This document shows positions 9,258 to 18,629 of a DNA stretch of 64,000 nt, piece by piece. The translations under genes and the position numbers were made by a program. Every line of letters starts with the position of its first letter. Position 1 is the stretch's first letter. The notes under the pieces were generated by a model. It saw nothing but the letters and a program-made list of their open reading frames with translations. It ran no database searches and was not told where the DNA came from. The stretch is from Permianibacter aggregans (GTDB lineage Bacteria; Pseudomonadota; Gammaproteobacteria; Enterobacterales; Permianibacteraceae), in contig NZ_CP037953.1 of the NCBI RefSeq assembly GCF_009756665.1, forward strand, positions 3,162,001-3,226,000, written 5' to 3'.

Positions 9258-10426
9258 TGGCCCAGATCCCGTTTTCCTATGTCTGGCGCAATCTGCAAAC
9301 GCGCAAAGTGACGACCTTGCTGACCGCTGGCGGCATGGCGCTGGTGGTATTCGTTTACGCCACGGTGTTGATGATGGAAGCGGGCTTGCAGCAAACGCTG
9401 GTGCAAACCGGTAGCTACGATAATGTCACGGTCATTCGCAAAGGTTCGCAAACCGAAGTGCAAAGTGGTGTTGATCGTGAGCAGGCCAATATTCTAGAAA
9501 GCCAGCCGGAAGTCGCCATTGGTCAGGATGGGCAAAAGCTGTTTGCCAAAGAATCGGTGGTGCTGATCACGATGCCGCGCCGCGATGATGGCAAACCGGC
9601 CAATGTCATCATTCGTGGCACCGACGACAAAGGCTTTACGCTGCGGCCGCAAGTGCAACTGATGCAAGGCCGAATGTTCCGGCCCGGCAGCAATGAAGTG
9701 ATCGCCGGCCGCGCCATTGCTGAGCGTTTTCGCGGTGCCGGCATTGGCGAGAAAATTAAATTTGGGCAAAGGGAATGGACGGTCGTTGGTGTTTTCGATG
9801 CCGGCAAAACCGGCTTCAATTCCGAGATCTGGGCCGACCGTGACCAGGCCATGCAATCGTTCCGGCGCAGCAGCTTTTCGGCGGCCACGTTCAAACTGGC
9901 CAACAGCAGCCAATTCGATGCACTGAAAAAACGGATGGAAAATGATCAGCGCCTTACCGTCGAGTTAAAGCGCGAGACGCAGTTCTACGCCGATCAATCA
10001 CGTTTCATGACCGCGTTTATCTCCTACCTTGGCTTAACGCTCAGCGTGATCTTTTCCATCGGTGCCATCATTGGCGCGATGATCACGATGTATGCGGCGG
10101 TGGCCAATCGGGTGGGCGAAATTGGCACCTTGCGTGCACTTGGTTTTCAGCGCAAGGGGATTTTGTGGGCGTTTCTGACCGAGAGTTTGTTGCTGTCGCT
10201 GCTCGGCGGTGTCGTTGGCGTCATTTTCGCTTCGAGTTTGCAATGGCTGACTATCTCGACGATGAATTGGCAAACCTTTTCCGAGCTGGCGTTCAGCTTC
10301 ACATTGACTGGAGCTATCGTCGTCAAGTCGTTGATTTTCTCGCTGATTATGGGGGTGGTCGGCGGTTTTCTACCGGCCATTCGCGCCTCACGGATGAAAA
10401 TCGTCGATGCACTGCGCGCTGGTTAA
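9257..10426 (+). CDS. FtsX/MacB-type ABC permease subunit 2
   Basis: 389 residues with the same architecture as the preceding permease: N-terminal helix (about 23-43), periplasmic domain, then three helices from about 255. The coupling segment VANRVGEIGTLRALGFQRKG follows TM2. Last gene of the adaptor-ATPase-permease-permease operon. Two different half-permeases with a separate ATPase resemble YknXYZ/LolCDE-like systems more than fused MacB. Confidence 0.92.
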   Translation: MAQIPFSYVWRNLQTRKVTTLLTAGGMALVVFVYATVLMMEAGLQQTLVQTGSYDNVTVIRKGSQTEVQSGVDREQANILESQPEVAIGQDGQKLFAKESVVLITMPRRDDGKPANVIIRGTDDKGFTLRPQVQLMQGRMFRPGSNEVIAGRAIAERFRGAGIGEKIKFGQREWTVVGVFDAGKTGFNSEIWADRDQAMQSFRRSSFSAATFKLANSSQFDALKKRMENDQRLTVELKRETQFYADQSRFMTAFISYLGLTLSVIFSIGAIIGAMITMYAAVANRVGEIGTLRALGFQRKGILWAFLTESLLLSLLGGVVGVIFASSLQWLTISTMNWQTFSELAFSFTLTGAIVVKSLIFSLIMGVVGGFLPAIRASRMKIVDALRAG

Positions 10427-10436
10427 TGGCGCACCG

Positions 10437-10465
10437 ATGACCCGCGACAGCAATTCCCCTATAAT
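10437..10465 (+). promoter_or_regulatory. Candidate sigma-70 promoter for the CBS-domain membrane protein gene
   Basis: A perfect -10 TATAAT at 10460-10465 lies 17 bases after ATGACC (4 of 6 to the -35 consensus). The predicted start is about 45 bases before the ATG at 10518. Confidence 0.5.
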
Positions 10466-10517
10466 GCCGGTGTGCCTACGTGTGTAGGTGTCCTTTGCGC
10501 CGTGCGCGCACAATCTA

Positions 10518-11825
10518 ATGTCTACCGACCTTTGGGCCTTACTTTTTGCCATTTTCCTGGTTTTTCTTAACGGTTTTTTTGTCGCAGCCGAATTCAGTCT
10601 GGTCAAATTGCGCGAAACCCGCGTCAAGGCCATTGTGCGCCATCATGGTTGGCGCGGGCGCATGTTGGCGCGAGTTCATAGTCAGCTAGATGCTTACCTT
10701 TCTGCCTGCCAGCTCGGCATCACGCTCGCCTCACTCGGCCTTGGCTGGATCGGTGAACCGGCGTTCGCGCATTTGTTGGAGCCGGTATTCGAATGGTTCA
10801 ATATTGGCGATGAAAAAATCGTTACCGGTGTTTCGTTCGCGTTCGCGTTTCTGACCATTTCCTATCTGCATATTGTCGTCGGTGAGCTGGCACCAAAATC
10901 AATGGCCATTCGCACCGCCGAAACCGTTGGTTTGTGGACGGCGCCGCCACTTTGGGCGTTTTACTGGTTGATGTTCCCGCTGATTTACGTGCTGAATGCC
11001 AGCGCCAACGCCATCTTGCGTCGCTTTGGTTTGACCGATGCCGCACATCTGGAAGGGCATTTCACCGGCGAGGAATTGCGCCTGGTGTTGCGCAGTTCAC
11101 CGAGTGACGATCAATTCAATGAAGACGAATGGAAAATCCTGTCGAAGGCGCTCGATTTTCGCAAACTGACCGTGCGCGATTTGATGCGACCATTCAACGA
11201 AGCGGTGGTGTTGCATCAGGAAGACAGCTTCGAGAAAAGCCTGCAAACGATTGTGACCTATCGCTACAGCCGTTATCCGCTGCTGGATCAGGATGGCAAG
11301 CTGGCCGGCGTCGTTTACCTGAAAGACGTGCTGGTTGCGTTGCAACGTGGGCAAACCGTTACCGATTTAAAACGTCTCGCCCGTCCAGCCATTACCGCAA
11401 CACCGGAAATGCTCGCCAATGAGTTGTTCCGCAAGTTTCAGGCTGGCGCGCCACACTTTGCTGTCGTCTCTTACTTAGATGGTGAGCCGCAAGGCTTTAT
11501 CACCGTCGACAATTTATTGAACGCCATTGTTGGTGAAATTCGCGACGAGTATCAGCGCTCACCACAAGACTGGATTCATCTCGACGACGGCTCCTTGCTC
11601 GGTAAAGGATCACTGCCGCTGTACACATTAGAGCGCGAACTCGGCATTGATATTCCTTCCGAACGCGCCGAAACCATTGCAGGCCTCGTGCTCTGGAAAC
11701 TCGGCGACTTTCCACAGGAAGGCGCCACGATTGAATTCGAGAAATTCGATGTACAAGTGAAAAAATTGCGCGCCGGCAAAATCGCCACCGTGCGGGTATT
11801 ACCAAAAGAAGAAGTATTGGAGTAG
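10518..11825 (+). CDS. CNNM/CorC-type (DUF21-CBS-HlyC) membrane protein
   Basis: 435 residues from ATG 10518; the frame opens upstream at a GTG without support. Order: DUF21/CNNM transmembrane domain (about 1-190, with FFVAAEFSLVKLRETRV), tandem CBS domains (about 205-330, beginning VRDLMRPFNEAVVLH) and a C-terminal CorC_HlyC domain (about 345-430). Family members are annotated as hemolysins but act in Mg2+/Co2+ efflux or ion homeostasis; the ion is not predictable here. Monocistronic, with its own promoter. Confidence 0.9.
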   Translation: MSTDLWALLFAIFLVFLNGFFVAAEFSLVKLRETRVKAIVRHHGWRGRMLARVHSQLDAYLSACQLGITLASLGLGWIGEPAFAHLLEPVFEWFNIGDEKIVTGVSFAFAFLTISYLHIVVGELAPKSMAIRTAETVGLWTAPPLWAFYWLMFPLIYVLNASANAILRRFGLTDAAHLEGHFTGEELRLVLRSSPSDDQFNEDEWKILSKALDFRKLTVRDLMRPFNEAVVLHQEDSFEKSLQTIVTYRYSRYPLLDQDGKLAGVVYLKDVLVALQRGQTVTDLKRLARPAITATPEMLANELFRKFQAGAPHFAVVSYLDGEPQGFITVDNLLNAIVGEIRDEYQRSPQDWIHLDDGSLLGKGSLPLYTLERELGIDIPSERAETIAGLVLWKLGDFPQEGATIEFEKFDVQVKKLRAGKIATVRVLPKEEVLE

Positions 11826-11826
11826 C

Positions 11827-11898
11827 TTCAAAATTCCCTCCCCCCTCGCGGGGGAGGGGCAGGGGAGAGGGGGTCGTCGAACCAGAAAAAATTTTGAA
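11827..11898. repeat. Short palindromic repeat with flanking inverted repeats
   Basis: A GC-rich core of the CCTCCCCC...GGGGGAGG type (hairpin near 11837-11860) is bracketed by perfect 9-bp inverted repeats TTCAAAATT/AATTTTGAA. Such elements are common between proteobacterial genes. It may also act as a terminator for the upstream gene. Confidence 0.6.
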
Positions 11899-12060
11899 TT
11901 CACTTCTATCCACTTCAAAGAGTTGCTCTTACCAACCCTTTATTTCACTGATTTGTCACATTCATGACAGCCGATCCACTGTCAACAACTCGCCATAATT
12001 CGTTAACATTGCTGCTCTACCGTGTTGCGCGCAGGACTACATAAACACGGAGAGCACAAC

Positions 12061-14688
12061 ATGTCATTCTCATTACGCCCACTCAGCATCGCGATGCTGG
12101 TGCTCGGCGCCCACACAACACTTGCTTCAGACTTAATCATCAGTGAATACGTCGAAGGCAGCAGCAACAACAAAGCCATCGAGCTGTATAACCCGACGAA
12201 CAACACCATTGATCTGTCTGCCTATCAGCTGAAGTATTACTTCAACGGCAACACCAATGCCGGCACCACAATCAGCCTGAGCGGCACCGTTGAAGCCGGC
12301 AAGACACACGTTATCGTGCAATCGCAAGCTGCTGCCGAGTTGATTGCGCTGGCCAATCAAACCAATGGTTCCAGCTGGTTCAACGGTGACGATGCCATCG
12401 TGCTGTTGAACAATGGCACGGTTATCGACTCGCTTGGTCAAATTGGCGTTGATCCCGGCTCATCCTGGTCAGAAAATGGCGTGTCGACCATCGACGCCAC
12501 ACTGCGCCGCAATGGTGTGTTAACCGATATTGATGCTTCAGATGCGTTCTCACCAGCGCAGCAATGGCTGGCTTTCCCGAACAATAGTTTCGATGATCTT
12601 GGCCGCTTCAATAGCGACGACACACCAGAGCAACCACAACTCGGTCAGTGCGGCGAAAATCATTCGTTACCACACCAGATCCAGGGCAATGGCGTGCAGT
12701 CGCCCGTGCTCGGTGAAACGGCCGTTATCGAAGCGGTAATCACCGGTGATTTCCGTGGCAGCAACAAACTCCGTGGCGTTTATGTGCAGTCACCGAATAG
12801 TGAGCACGATGCCGATGAAAGCAGCTCGGAAGCGCTGTTTGTTTACGATCCGTCCGGTTTGATTTCGGCACCGGTCGGCGCGCGCATTCGCGTGCTGGCG
12901 ACCGCCGGCGAATACAGCGGTCAAACTCAGTTGACGCAAGTGCAGGGCTGGATCGATTGCGGCGTTGGCGCCAGCATCGAAGCCGTGGCGCTGACGTTGC
13001 CCTTGACCGATGGCGCAACACTGGAGCGTTATGAAGGCATGCTGGTACGCGCCAGCGAATCGATGACCGTCAGCGATACTTACAACCTCGCACGCTATGG
13101 TGAAATCGCCTTGGCGTTTGGCGGTCCGCTGTGGCAACCCACCGAAGTCGTTGCCCCCGGTATTGACGCGCAACAATTGCAACAGCAGAACAGTGCTCGC
13201 CGTTTGCTGCTCGATGATGGTAGCTCGCAGCAAAACCCGGCCGTTATCGCTTACCCGGCACCACGTCTTACCTACGACAACAGCTTGCGCGTCGGTGATG
13301 AAGTGCGTCCGTTTACGGCCGTGCTGAACGAGGCCTTCGGTGCTTACCGTTTGCAGCCAGTCGAAACGCCGGTGTTCGATAAGCTGAACCTGCGCGACGT
13401 AGCACCGATGCGTCATCTCGATACCACCGTTCGGGTCGCCAGCTTCAACGTGCTGAACTACTTCAACGGTGATGGTCTCGGCGGTGGCTTCCCGACTCCA
13501 CGCGGCGCGAACACGCCAGAAGAGTTTGATCGTCAGCGCCAAAAAATTGCCAACGCGATTACCGAACTCAATGCCGACATCGTTGGCTTGATGGAAATCG
13601 AAAATGACGGTGATGACACCAACAGCGCATTGCAGGATCTGGTCAATGCCCTGAATGAGCGCGCCAACGACGGTGCTACTTGGCAGCCGGTGCAAACCGG
13701 TTTACTCGGCACTGATCAAATTCGCGTCGCGCTGATCTACCGTGCGGATCGTGTCATGCCCTACGGTGCGCCAGAACGTATCGATACCGGTGTATTTGCC
13801 ACCGGCAATCGCGTGCCATTGCTGCAACGTTTTGCCCAAAGCGAATCGGCGCAAGTGGTCTCGGTTGTCGTCAATCATTTCAAATCGAAAGGCAGTTGCC
13901 CCAGCAACAGCAGCGATCTGAACGCTGATCAAGGCGATGGCCAAAGCTGCTGGAACGCGCTGCGCACCGAAGCGGCCAATGCCTTGAGTGCTTGGTTGAG
14001 CGCGCGCAGCCAGCATGAACGCATCGTATTGATTGGTGATTTCAACGCCTACAGCATGGAAGACCCAATGACCGCATTGGCTGCCAATGGCTACACCCGT
14101 CTGGGTGAAGTCAACGGCCATTCCTATGTGTTCGATGGTCAACTCGGTAGTCTTGATCATGGTGTAGCGAATGCTCGTTTGCTTCCGGAAGTGCTGGCCT
14201 CAAAACATTGGTCCATCAATGCCGATGAACCGCGCGCACTCGACTACAACATGGAGTTCAAAACCGTTGAGCAGCAGTTGGAGTGGTACGGTAACAGCGC
14301 CTATCGTTCGTCCGACCATGATCCATTGATCGTCGATATCGGTGCCCGCACGTTCTCGCAAAGCGTGAAAAAGCCGAACTGGCAAGTGCTGTTCGCGCGT
14401 GGTGAAACGGTCATCAGTTACAACGTCACCGCGGAACAATCGGTCAACGCCATGGCCTTGCAAGCGCAACTGTTGCACTCACGTCCGCAATTACTGAGCT
14501 TTGCTTTGCGCGCCCCGGATGGCAGCGAAACACCGCTGGCATTTGAATTCGAGCGCGGCAGCTTCCATCAGTTGAACTTGCAACAGCTAATCGGCGACAA
14601 AGCCGCTAAAGGCGAGTGGAAGCTGATTATTCGCTCCGCCAAACCACACTTGGGTTTGTTGCTCGCCAGCGAGCTGAAACTTGATTGA
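12061..14688 (+). CDS. ExeM/NucH-type secreted endonuclease with lamin-tail domain
   Basis: 875 residues from ATG 12061 (GGAG upstream; an in-frame ATG at 12022 would spoil the signal peptide). Signal peptide about 1-23, lamin-tail domain (about 24-150, starting LIISEYVEGSSNNKAIEL), an OB-like central part, then an endonuclease/exonuclease/phosphatase domain from about 459: SFNVLNYF, catalytic Glu512 in LMEIEND, GDFN at 659-662 and SDHDP at 751-755. Family members (Vibrio/Shewanella ExeM, Xds) degrade extracellular DNA in biofilms and for phosphate supply. A C-terminal beta-rich segment of about 110 residues follows; there is no GlyGly-CTERM or PEP-CTERM tail. Confidence 0.92.
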   Translation: MSFSLRPLSIAMLVLGAHTTLASDLIISEYVEGSSNNKAIELYNPTNNTIDLSAYQLKYYFNGNTNAGTTISLSGTVEAGKTHVIVQSQAAAELIALANQTNGSSWFNGDDAIVLLNNGTVIDSLGQIGVDPGSSWSENGVSTIDATLRRNGVLTDIDASDAFSPAQQWLAFPNNSFDDLGRFNSDDTPEQPQLGQCGENHSLPHQIQGNGVQSPVLGETAVIEAVITGDFRGSNKLRGVYVQSPNSEHDADESSSEALFVYDPSGLISAPVGARIRVLATAGEYSGQTQLTQVQGWIDCGVGASIEAVALTLPLTDGATLERYEGMLVRASESMTVSDTYNLARYGEIALAFGGPLWQPTEVVAPGIDAQQLQQQNSARRLLLDDGSSQQNPAVIAYPAPRLTYDNSLRVGDEVRPFTAVLNEAFGAYRLQPVETPVFDKLNLRDVAPMRHLDTTVRVASFNVLNYFNGDGLGGGFPTPRGANTPEEFDRQRQKIANAITELNADIVGLMEIENDGDDTNSALQDLVNALNERANDGATWQPVQTGLLGTDQIRVALIYRADRVMPYGAPERIDTGVFATGNRVPLLQRFAQSESAQVVSVVVNHFKSKGSCPSNSSDLNADQGDGQSCWNALRTEAANALSAWLSARSQHERIVLIGDFNAYSMEDPMTALAANGYTRLGEVNGHSYVFDGQLGSLDHGVANARLLPEVLASKHWSINADEPRALDYNMEFKTVEQQLEWYGNSAYRSSDHDPLIVDIGARTFSQSVKKPNWQVLFARGETVISYNVTAEQSVNAMALQAQLLHSRPQLLSFALRAPDGSETPLAFEFERGSFHQLNLQQLIGDKAAKGEWKLIIRSAKPHLGLLLASELKLD

Positions 14689-14703
14689 TTATCGTGGCAT
14701 GAG

Positions 14704-14730
14704 AAAACGGCTCCTTATGGAGCCGTTTTT
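14704..14730. terminator. Bidirectional rho-independent terminator
   Basis: Perfect hairpin with arms AAAACGGCTCC and GGAGCCGTTTT around TTAT, with T-tracts on both strands. It lies between the convergent nuclease and RidA-family genes. Confidence 0.9.
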
Positions 14731-14754
14731 CTTGAAGGCAATGATCGGAAGAAA

Positions 14755-15162
14755 TTAATTGGGTAGCCGCACAACCAGCTCCATTTCCACCTGCAAGTCG
14801 GGCGCTGCTAATGCCGCTACGCCAACACCTGTGACACAAGGCTGCGCGCCATCAAATGTCGCGAGGAATTCTGGCATTAACTGCTCCAGGCGCTCAGGAG
14901 TCAGATCAACCATGTAAACACGCGCCAGCACCACATCTTCCGGCTTGGCGCCAATTGCCTCCAGCGCCGAACGCGCATTCTTGGCAACCAGCTTCATCTG
15001 TTCGGTCAAATCGCTAGGCACCGGCTCGCCATTTGCCTGCCAGGCCACGTGACCAGAGATATAAGCCATACGACCCGGCTCAACGATGGATATTTGCGAG
15101 TATCCCATTTCACGGCTATTCGGCAGCGTTGCGGGATTTACGCGAGTAATGGATTTGGACAT
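14755..15162 (-). CDS. RidA/YjgF/UK114-family protein
   Basis: 135 residues with the family core (ISGHVAWQANGEP, AALAAPDLQVEMELVVRL). RidA hydrolyses reactive enamine/imine intermediates released by PLP enzymes. The conserved arginine appears in the VLARVYMVDLTP segment; the C-terminal glutamate is present (QVEMELV). Close to the Rid6/7-type subgroups rather than archetypal RidA, so the substrate is uncertain. First gene of the minus-strand block of small genes. Confidence 0.85.
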   Translation of the reverse strand: MSKSITRVNPATLPNSREMGYSQISIVEPGRMAYISGHVAWQANGEPVPSDLTEQMKLVAKNARSALEAIGAKPEDVVLARVYMVDLTPERLEQLMPEFLATFDGAQPCVTGVGVAALAAPDLQVEMELVVRLPN

Positions 15163-15246
15163 TTCGGTTCCTGTATATCAGATAGTGTGCAATCGGATAT
15201 GCGGACACGTTTGATATATTTCAATCCACGTGATTCCTCATTATCC

Positions 15247-15317
15247 GTAGGGCGGGTCATGACCCGCCGCCCTTTTCTGTTATCGTGAACGAAAACCCGC
15301 GTTACGGCGCGCCCTAC
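15247..15317. repeat. Palindromic GTAGGGCG repeat (MITE/REP-like)
   Basis: 71-bp element with GTAGGGCG at the left and CGCCCTAC near the right end, containing a perfect 18-bp palindrome GGCGGGTCATGACCCGCC. Elements of this design are dispersed in many proteobacterial genomes. It fills much of the gap between the RidA-family gene and the next membrane protein gene. Confidence 0.75.
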
Positions 15318-15396
15318 GCCAACCTCCTTACGCGTGTTATTTCTCAGCACGTCATGCAGCGAAGTTCTCACATGCCTGATGTGAGGGCACGTTTAT

Positions 15397-15780
15397 CTAG
15401 TTACGAATTGTCTTCTTTATACGCAGAAGTGCAACGGTCACAAGTGTCAATGATGCGATCGTATCCACCATTACGATGTTCTGAATCTTGGTTCCGAACT
15501 CGTTGCTGATAACCGCCAGTACAATGAAGCCAAGCATACTGACCAGGCCAACAATGATAGCGGTTGGTTGCAAATGGCGTCGGAACGCAGCGGTGAGAAT
15601 GATGCCACCAACAATACCGAACAATAGCGCACGATGGCGCATAAGAATCAACAGATCGCCTTCAGGTGCGGCAATACCATAAGCATCAGCCAGGATACTG
15701 GCAGAAAGCACGCCGACGACCGGTAAAACATTCACCAAGCCGACCGCGATCAACAAGACGAAGATGGTGCGCTCCAGCAC
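15397..15780 (-). CDS. Small four-helix integral membrane protein
   Basis: 127 residues with about four hydrophobic helices (near 3-25, 48-66, 73-92 and 102-120) and the motif LMRHRALLFGIVGG, which I recall from a conserved proteobacterial family often mislabelled as phosphopantetheine adenylyltransferase. No catalytic motif of that enzyme is present. Function unknown. Confidence 0.7.
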   Translation of the reverse strand: MLERTIFVLLIAVGLVNVLPVVGVLSASILADAYGIAAPEGDLLILMRHRALLFGIVGGIILTAAFRRHLQPTAIIVGLVSMLGFIVLAVISNEFGTKIQNIVMVDTIASLTLVTVALLRIKKTIRN

Positions 15781-15839
15781 TAGAACTCCCTTGTTATAGC
15801 ATTTTATCTACGTGGTTCCCTTATATGCGTACGCGATCT

Positions 15840-16253
15840 CTAACCATAGCGCCGCTTTACCGCTTCAATCGACTGAATTACCAGCTTTTCGAGCACAGAG
15901 AAATCCAAGTCAGCAAGCTGCTTAAAGTAAAGACAAGATTTGGTCATCCGATGTTTGCCGAGTGTCGAAAGCGAGGTTGTTGCTTGTTCCTCACAATCCA
16001 GATACACCACCAACTCTCGACCACGAATGGCAAAGCCGGCGAGTGGTGCTTCGCCCGTTCGGCCGCTTTCATAGGTATATCGGTATGCGCCGTAGCCAAC
16101 AATACTAGGGCCCCACATTCTAGGCGGCTGCTTTGTGAGCTTCTTGAATAGCGCCATCAGCTGTCGGCAGTCCGCTGCCTGCTGCTCGTTGGCACGTGAG
16201 GCGATGTAGGCTTCCACACTTTCCTCAGTCGGTTTTGTTTTGTTCTCGGCCAT
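15840..16253 (-). CDS. DUF1801-family protein
   Basis: 137 residues. The SVEAYIASRANEQQAADCRQL opening and the later KTKSCLYFKQLADLD-like segment (here MTKSCLYFKQL) match the DUF1801/YdhG-like fold, small alpha/beta proteins of unclear function (some are proposed iron chaperones). The conserved MWGPSIVGYGAYRYTY stretch is typical. Its own start region has only a weak ribosome site. Confidence 0.8.
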   Translation of the reverse strand: MAENKTKPTEESVEAYIASRANEQQAADCRQLMALFKKLTKQPPRMWGPSIVGYGAYRYTYESGRTGEAPLAGFAIRGRELVVYLDCEEQATTSLSTLGKHRMTKSCLYFKQLADLDFSVLEKLVIQSIEAVKRRYG

Positions 16254-16289
16254 AGCGAGATTCCTTAGGTTTACCTTGTCGGTCGTGCA

Positions 16290-16757
16290 TCACTTGCTAG
16301 CCTGCTCTACGACACTGGCTTGGCGAGCCAGGAATCGCCAAGCGCCATGCTCAAAAATGAAAACGTTAGTGAACCGGCGTGCGAGCGCCCTGTTGCCAAA
16401 CTTCTCTCCTAAAGCACTATTGGCGCTAGGCTGAACCATCTCGCTACCCATCACGATTCCAATGTTGCCGGTAATGGCCGTTCCCTCTATCGTTCTCTCA
16501 AAATGTTCACTGGCCATTTTCCCGGCTGCAAGCATCTCCACCAATACCGGTTTTCTTAGCACGCGATTTGAGGGGCCGTTGAGAATATAGTTGTCATGCA
16601 TAAAAGTATTCTGTGCTGTCGCATCACCCTCGACGATGATACGCATTTGTTCAGCATCGGCTGCACGTAGTGATGCCTCTGAAATCTCCGAGGTGAAACA
16701 TGGGAATGAACCGAACAGCATGGACAGCGAAAGCCACAACTTTATGAAACCAGACAT
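16290..16757 (-). CDS. Exported NTF2-like (SnoaL/DUF4440) protein
   Basis: 155 residues from ATG 16757, chosen because GGAGG lies five bases upstream and the protein then begins with a signal peptide (about 1-20); the frame is open further upstream without support. The body (LRAADAEQMRIIVEGDATA, NRALARRFTNVFIFEHGAWRFLARQAS) is the cone-shaped NTF2-like fold. No catalytic residues can be assigned; probably periplasmic small-ligand binding or an enzyme. Confidence 0.75.
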   Translation of the reverse strand: MSGFIKLWLSLSMLFGSFPCFTSEISEASLRAADAEQMRIIVEGDATAQNTFMHDNYILNGPSNRVLRKPVLVEMLAAGKMASEHFERTIEGTAITGNIGIVMGSEMVQPSANSALGEKFGNRALARRFTNVFIFEHGAWRFLARQASVVEQASK

Positions 16758-16893
16758 AGAATCCTCCATCACGATGGAAGCTTCACAGAGCGTTACAGCC
16801 AGAAGGCTCGGCGGAGTTTTGAGGTAAGTGATTGGTGCGAATATGCGCGCCGAGCCAAACAAAAGCAAGCGTTTGCCGGGGATAGGATGTTGG

Positions 16894-17181
16894 CTATGGT
16901 TTGGGTTCGATGGTGCTCTGAATTCGGTTAAACAGCAAATAGGATATCCTTGTAGCGGCCGCAAAGCTTACAAGATAGATAAGAACAAGCGGAGCTGATA
17001 AAGCTACGTACTTTTCATGATGCTCAAGACTATCGCATTCTCCGGTTGCTTCATTCATCGAACTGCCCATATCAAAACAGGCGTCAATAATCATGAACCG
17101 ATGAAGTAAGTACACTGCAAGGATTCCCAACACTAGACTTAATGTAACCGAGATGATTTTGCCGCGGATGTTTTTTCTCAC
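16894..17181 (-). CDS. Small two-helix membrane protein of unknown function
   Basis: 95 residues: N-terminal Lys/Arg, TM1 (about 10-30), a short loop with two cysteines (DACFDM, GECDSL) and His/Glu residues, TM2 (about 60-80). I do not recognise the family. The two loop cysteines could form a periplasmic disulfide. Confidence 0.55.
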   Translation of the reverse strand: MRKNIRGKIISVTLSLVLGILAVYLLHRFMIIDACFDMGSSMNEATGECDSLEHHEKYVALSAPLVLIYLVSFAAATRISYLLFNRIQSTIEPKP

Positions 17182-17199
17182 ACTACACCTATAAAATTT

Positions 17200-17224
17200 C
17201 TCGCCGGGAACTGGCGCCGGCGAG
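17200..17224 (-). terminator. Candidate hairpin after the YciI-like gene
   Basis: Perfect arms CTCGCCGG/CCGGCGAG around a 9-base loop. On the minus strand they are followed by AAATTTTATA, a weak T-tract, so this may terminate the gene ending at 17256. Confidence 0.45.
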
Positions 17225-17255
17225 AGGGGGAGTTTGGTATATCAGCCACACACCC

Positions 17256-17597
17256 TCAAGATTCAGGATCGAACATAATCTCGCGAACTTCCTGTGCGCA
17301 ACGACATGCCGCCGCAATCCTGGCGGCCCACATTAGTGCCTCCTGACGCGAGGCCACCTCAATGATCGAGAATCCGCCAATAACCGGTTTCGTCTCGGGT
17401 TTTGGCCCAGCCGTCGTGGTGCCGTCTGTCGAAACTATTGTCGCTTGCTGGCGTTGAACGCCGGCACCAAAAATCCAGACGCCTGCCGCTTTCGCCTCGT
17501 GAACGACTCTGTGTGATTCTTCACTCACGATTGGTAAATCTTCACCAGGAATATGGTCCATTGAGCCGTCATCAAATGAAATCAGGTAGCGAGGCAT
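17256..17597 (-). CDS. YciI/DGPF-domain protein
   Basis: 113 residues. Ferredoxin-like alpha/beta fold of the YCII-related family: MPRYLISFDDGSM, a central GGFSIIEVASRQEALMWA and an active-site-like His29. Paralogues are often next to ECF sigma factors or VOC proteins, and a PhnB-like VOC gene follows upstream on the same strand. Function unknown. Confidence 0.8.
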   Translation of the reverse strand: MPRYLISFDDGSMDHIPGEDLPIVSEESHRVVHEAKAAGVWIFGAGVQRQQATIVSTDGTTTAGPKPETKPVIGGFSIIEVASRQEALMWAARIAAACRCAQEVREIMFDPES

Positions 17598-17730
17598 CGA
17601 ATCGTTCCGTCTTGTGGTTTTATGTCAACATTTGGCCACGTCGAGAATTCTGCGCGAGTAAACTGGGCGCCGTCGGAGCGAGAGCTTTATCGAGTGGCCT
17701 TAACTTGGCTATTTGATTCGACGAGCATGA

Positions 17731-18192
17731 CTACGCCTCGTTGTAGGCTTTCTCAAGCGCAGCCACGTCGAGCTTCACCATCTTCATCATGGCTTCCATC
17801 ACTGCTTTTACCTTTTTGGGGTCTTTATCACTGATGAGCTCAGTAAATCGCCTCGGGACAATTTGCCAAGAAAGCCCAAAAGGGTCTTTGATCCAACCGC
17901 AAGCCGTAGGCGTCGCTCCTGCCTTCACGAGCTTGTCCCAATATTCATCCACTTCATCCTGATTCGCGCAGTCCACATAAAGCGAGACGCCCTCAGAAAA
18001 GCTGAAGTAGGAGCCGCCGTTGTAGCCCATGAAAGCTTGGCCGCCCACGACAAACTCGGCGGAGCTGATGGGACCGTCCGTACCCGTGCGGGCAACTTTG
18101 CGAACTTCGGAATTTGGAAACGTCTTGGTGTAAAACTCGATAGCCGCTTCGAGCTGGTCGTTGAACATCAGGAATGGAGTTACCTTGTTCAT
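17731..18192 (-). CDS. PhnB-like VOC (glyoxalase-fold) protein
   Basis: 153 residues beginning MNKVTPFLMFNDQLEAAIEFY, typical of the PhnB/3-demethylubiquinone-methyltransferase-like VOC subfamily, with CGWIKDPFGLSWQIVP near the C-terminus. Despite old annotations these are not proven methyltransferases. There is an extra helical tail after residue 115 (about 40 residues). Confidence 0.85.
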   Translation of the reverse strand: MNKVTPFLMFNDQLEAAIEFYTKTFPNSEVRKVARTGTDGPISSAEFVVGGQAFMGYNGGSYFSFSEGVSLYVDCANQDEVDEYWDKLVKAGATPTACGWIKDPFGLSWQIVPRRFTELISDKDPKKVKAVMEAMMKMVKLDVAALEKAYNEA

Positions 18193-18629
18193 CAGATTAC
18201 GTCCTTTGTGAGGGTAATGAGCTTTACCGCAAAACGCCGCGTTGAGCGGTCGATGGCCGACATCTTTACCGCCCTCTGTCTGTTGGTTGTTTTTTCAACA
18301 GAGGCGACAACTATCCTGACACAGGGGGCTTCTCTCCAGCTAAGAGCCATTATGTGGCTCCCCATTGTAAATAGGATTGCAAACGAGTGATCCGGGCTCC
18401 CTATGTTTTCGGCATCAAGGTACCAGATTAAACTGCACGATACGCCTTTAATCCTGAAAGGAAAGGTTTGATTTGAATGTTAGCGCCATTGGACTGGATT
18501 TTGCGAAAAATGTCATCAGCGTTCATAGGGTAAATGAGCAATCGAAGGTGATGTAAAAAAAGGTGAGTTGTAGTGGTCCAATGATGCCGGACAAAGATTT
18601 AATGAGATCACCACACTCCAAAGTCTTAT
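18193..18629. other. Intergenic region without recognisable gene
   Basis: 437 bases between the PhnB-like gene and the GNAT gene. No open frame of convincing composition, no tRNA and no strong hairpin seen; probably the promoter of the PhnB-like gene plus decayed sequence. Confidence 0.5.

Noticed and set aside
15247-15317. Terminator for the RidA-family gene
   Set aside because: The palindrome is a repeat with terminal inverted repeats and lies upstream, not downstream, of that minus-strand gene.
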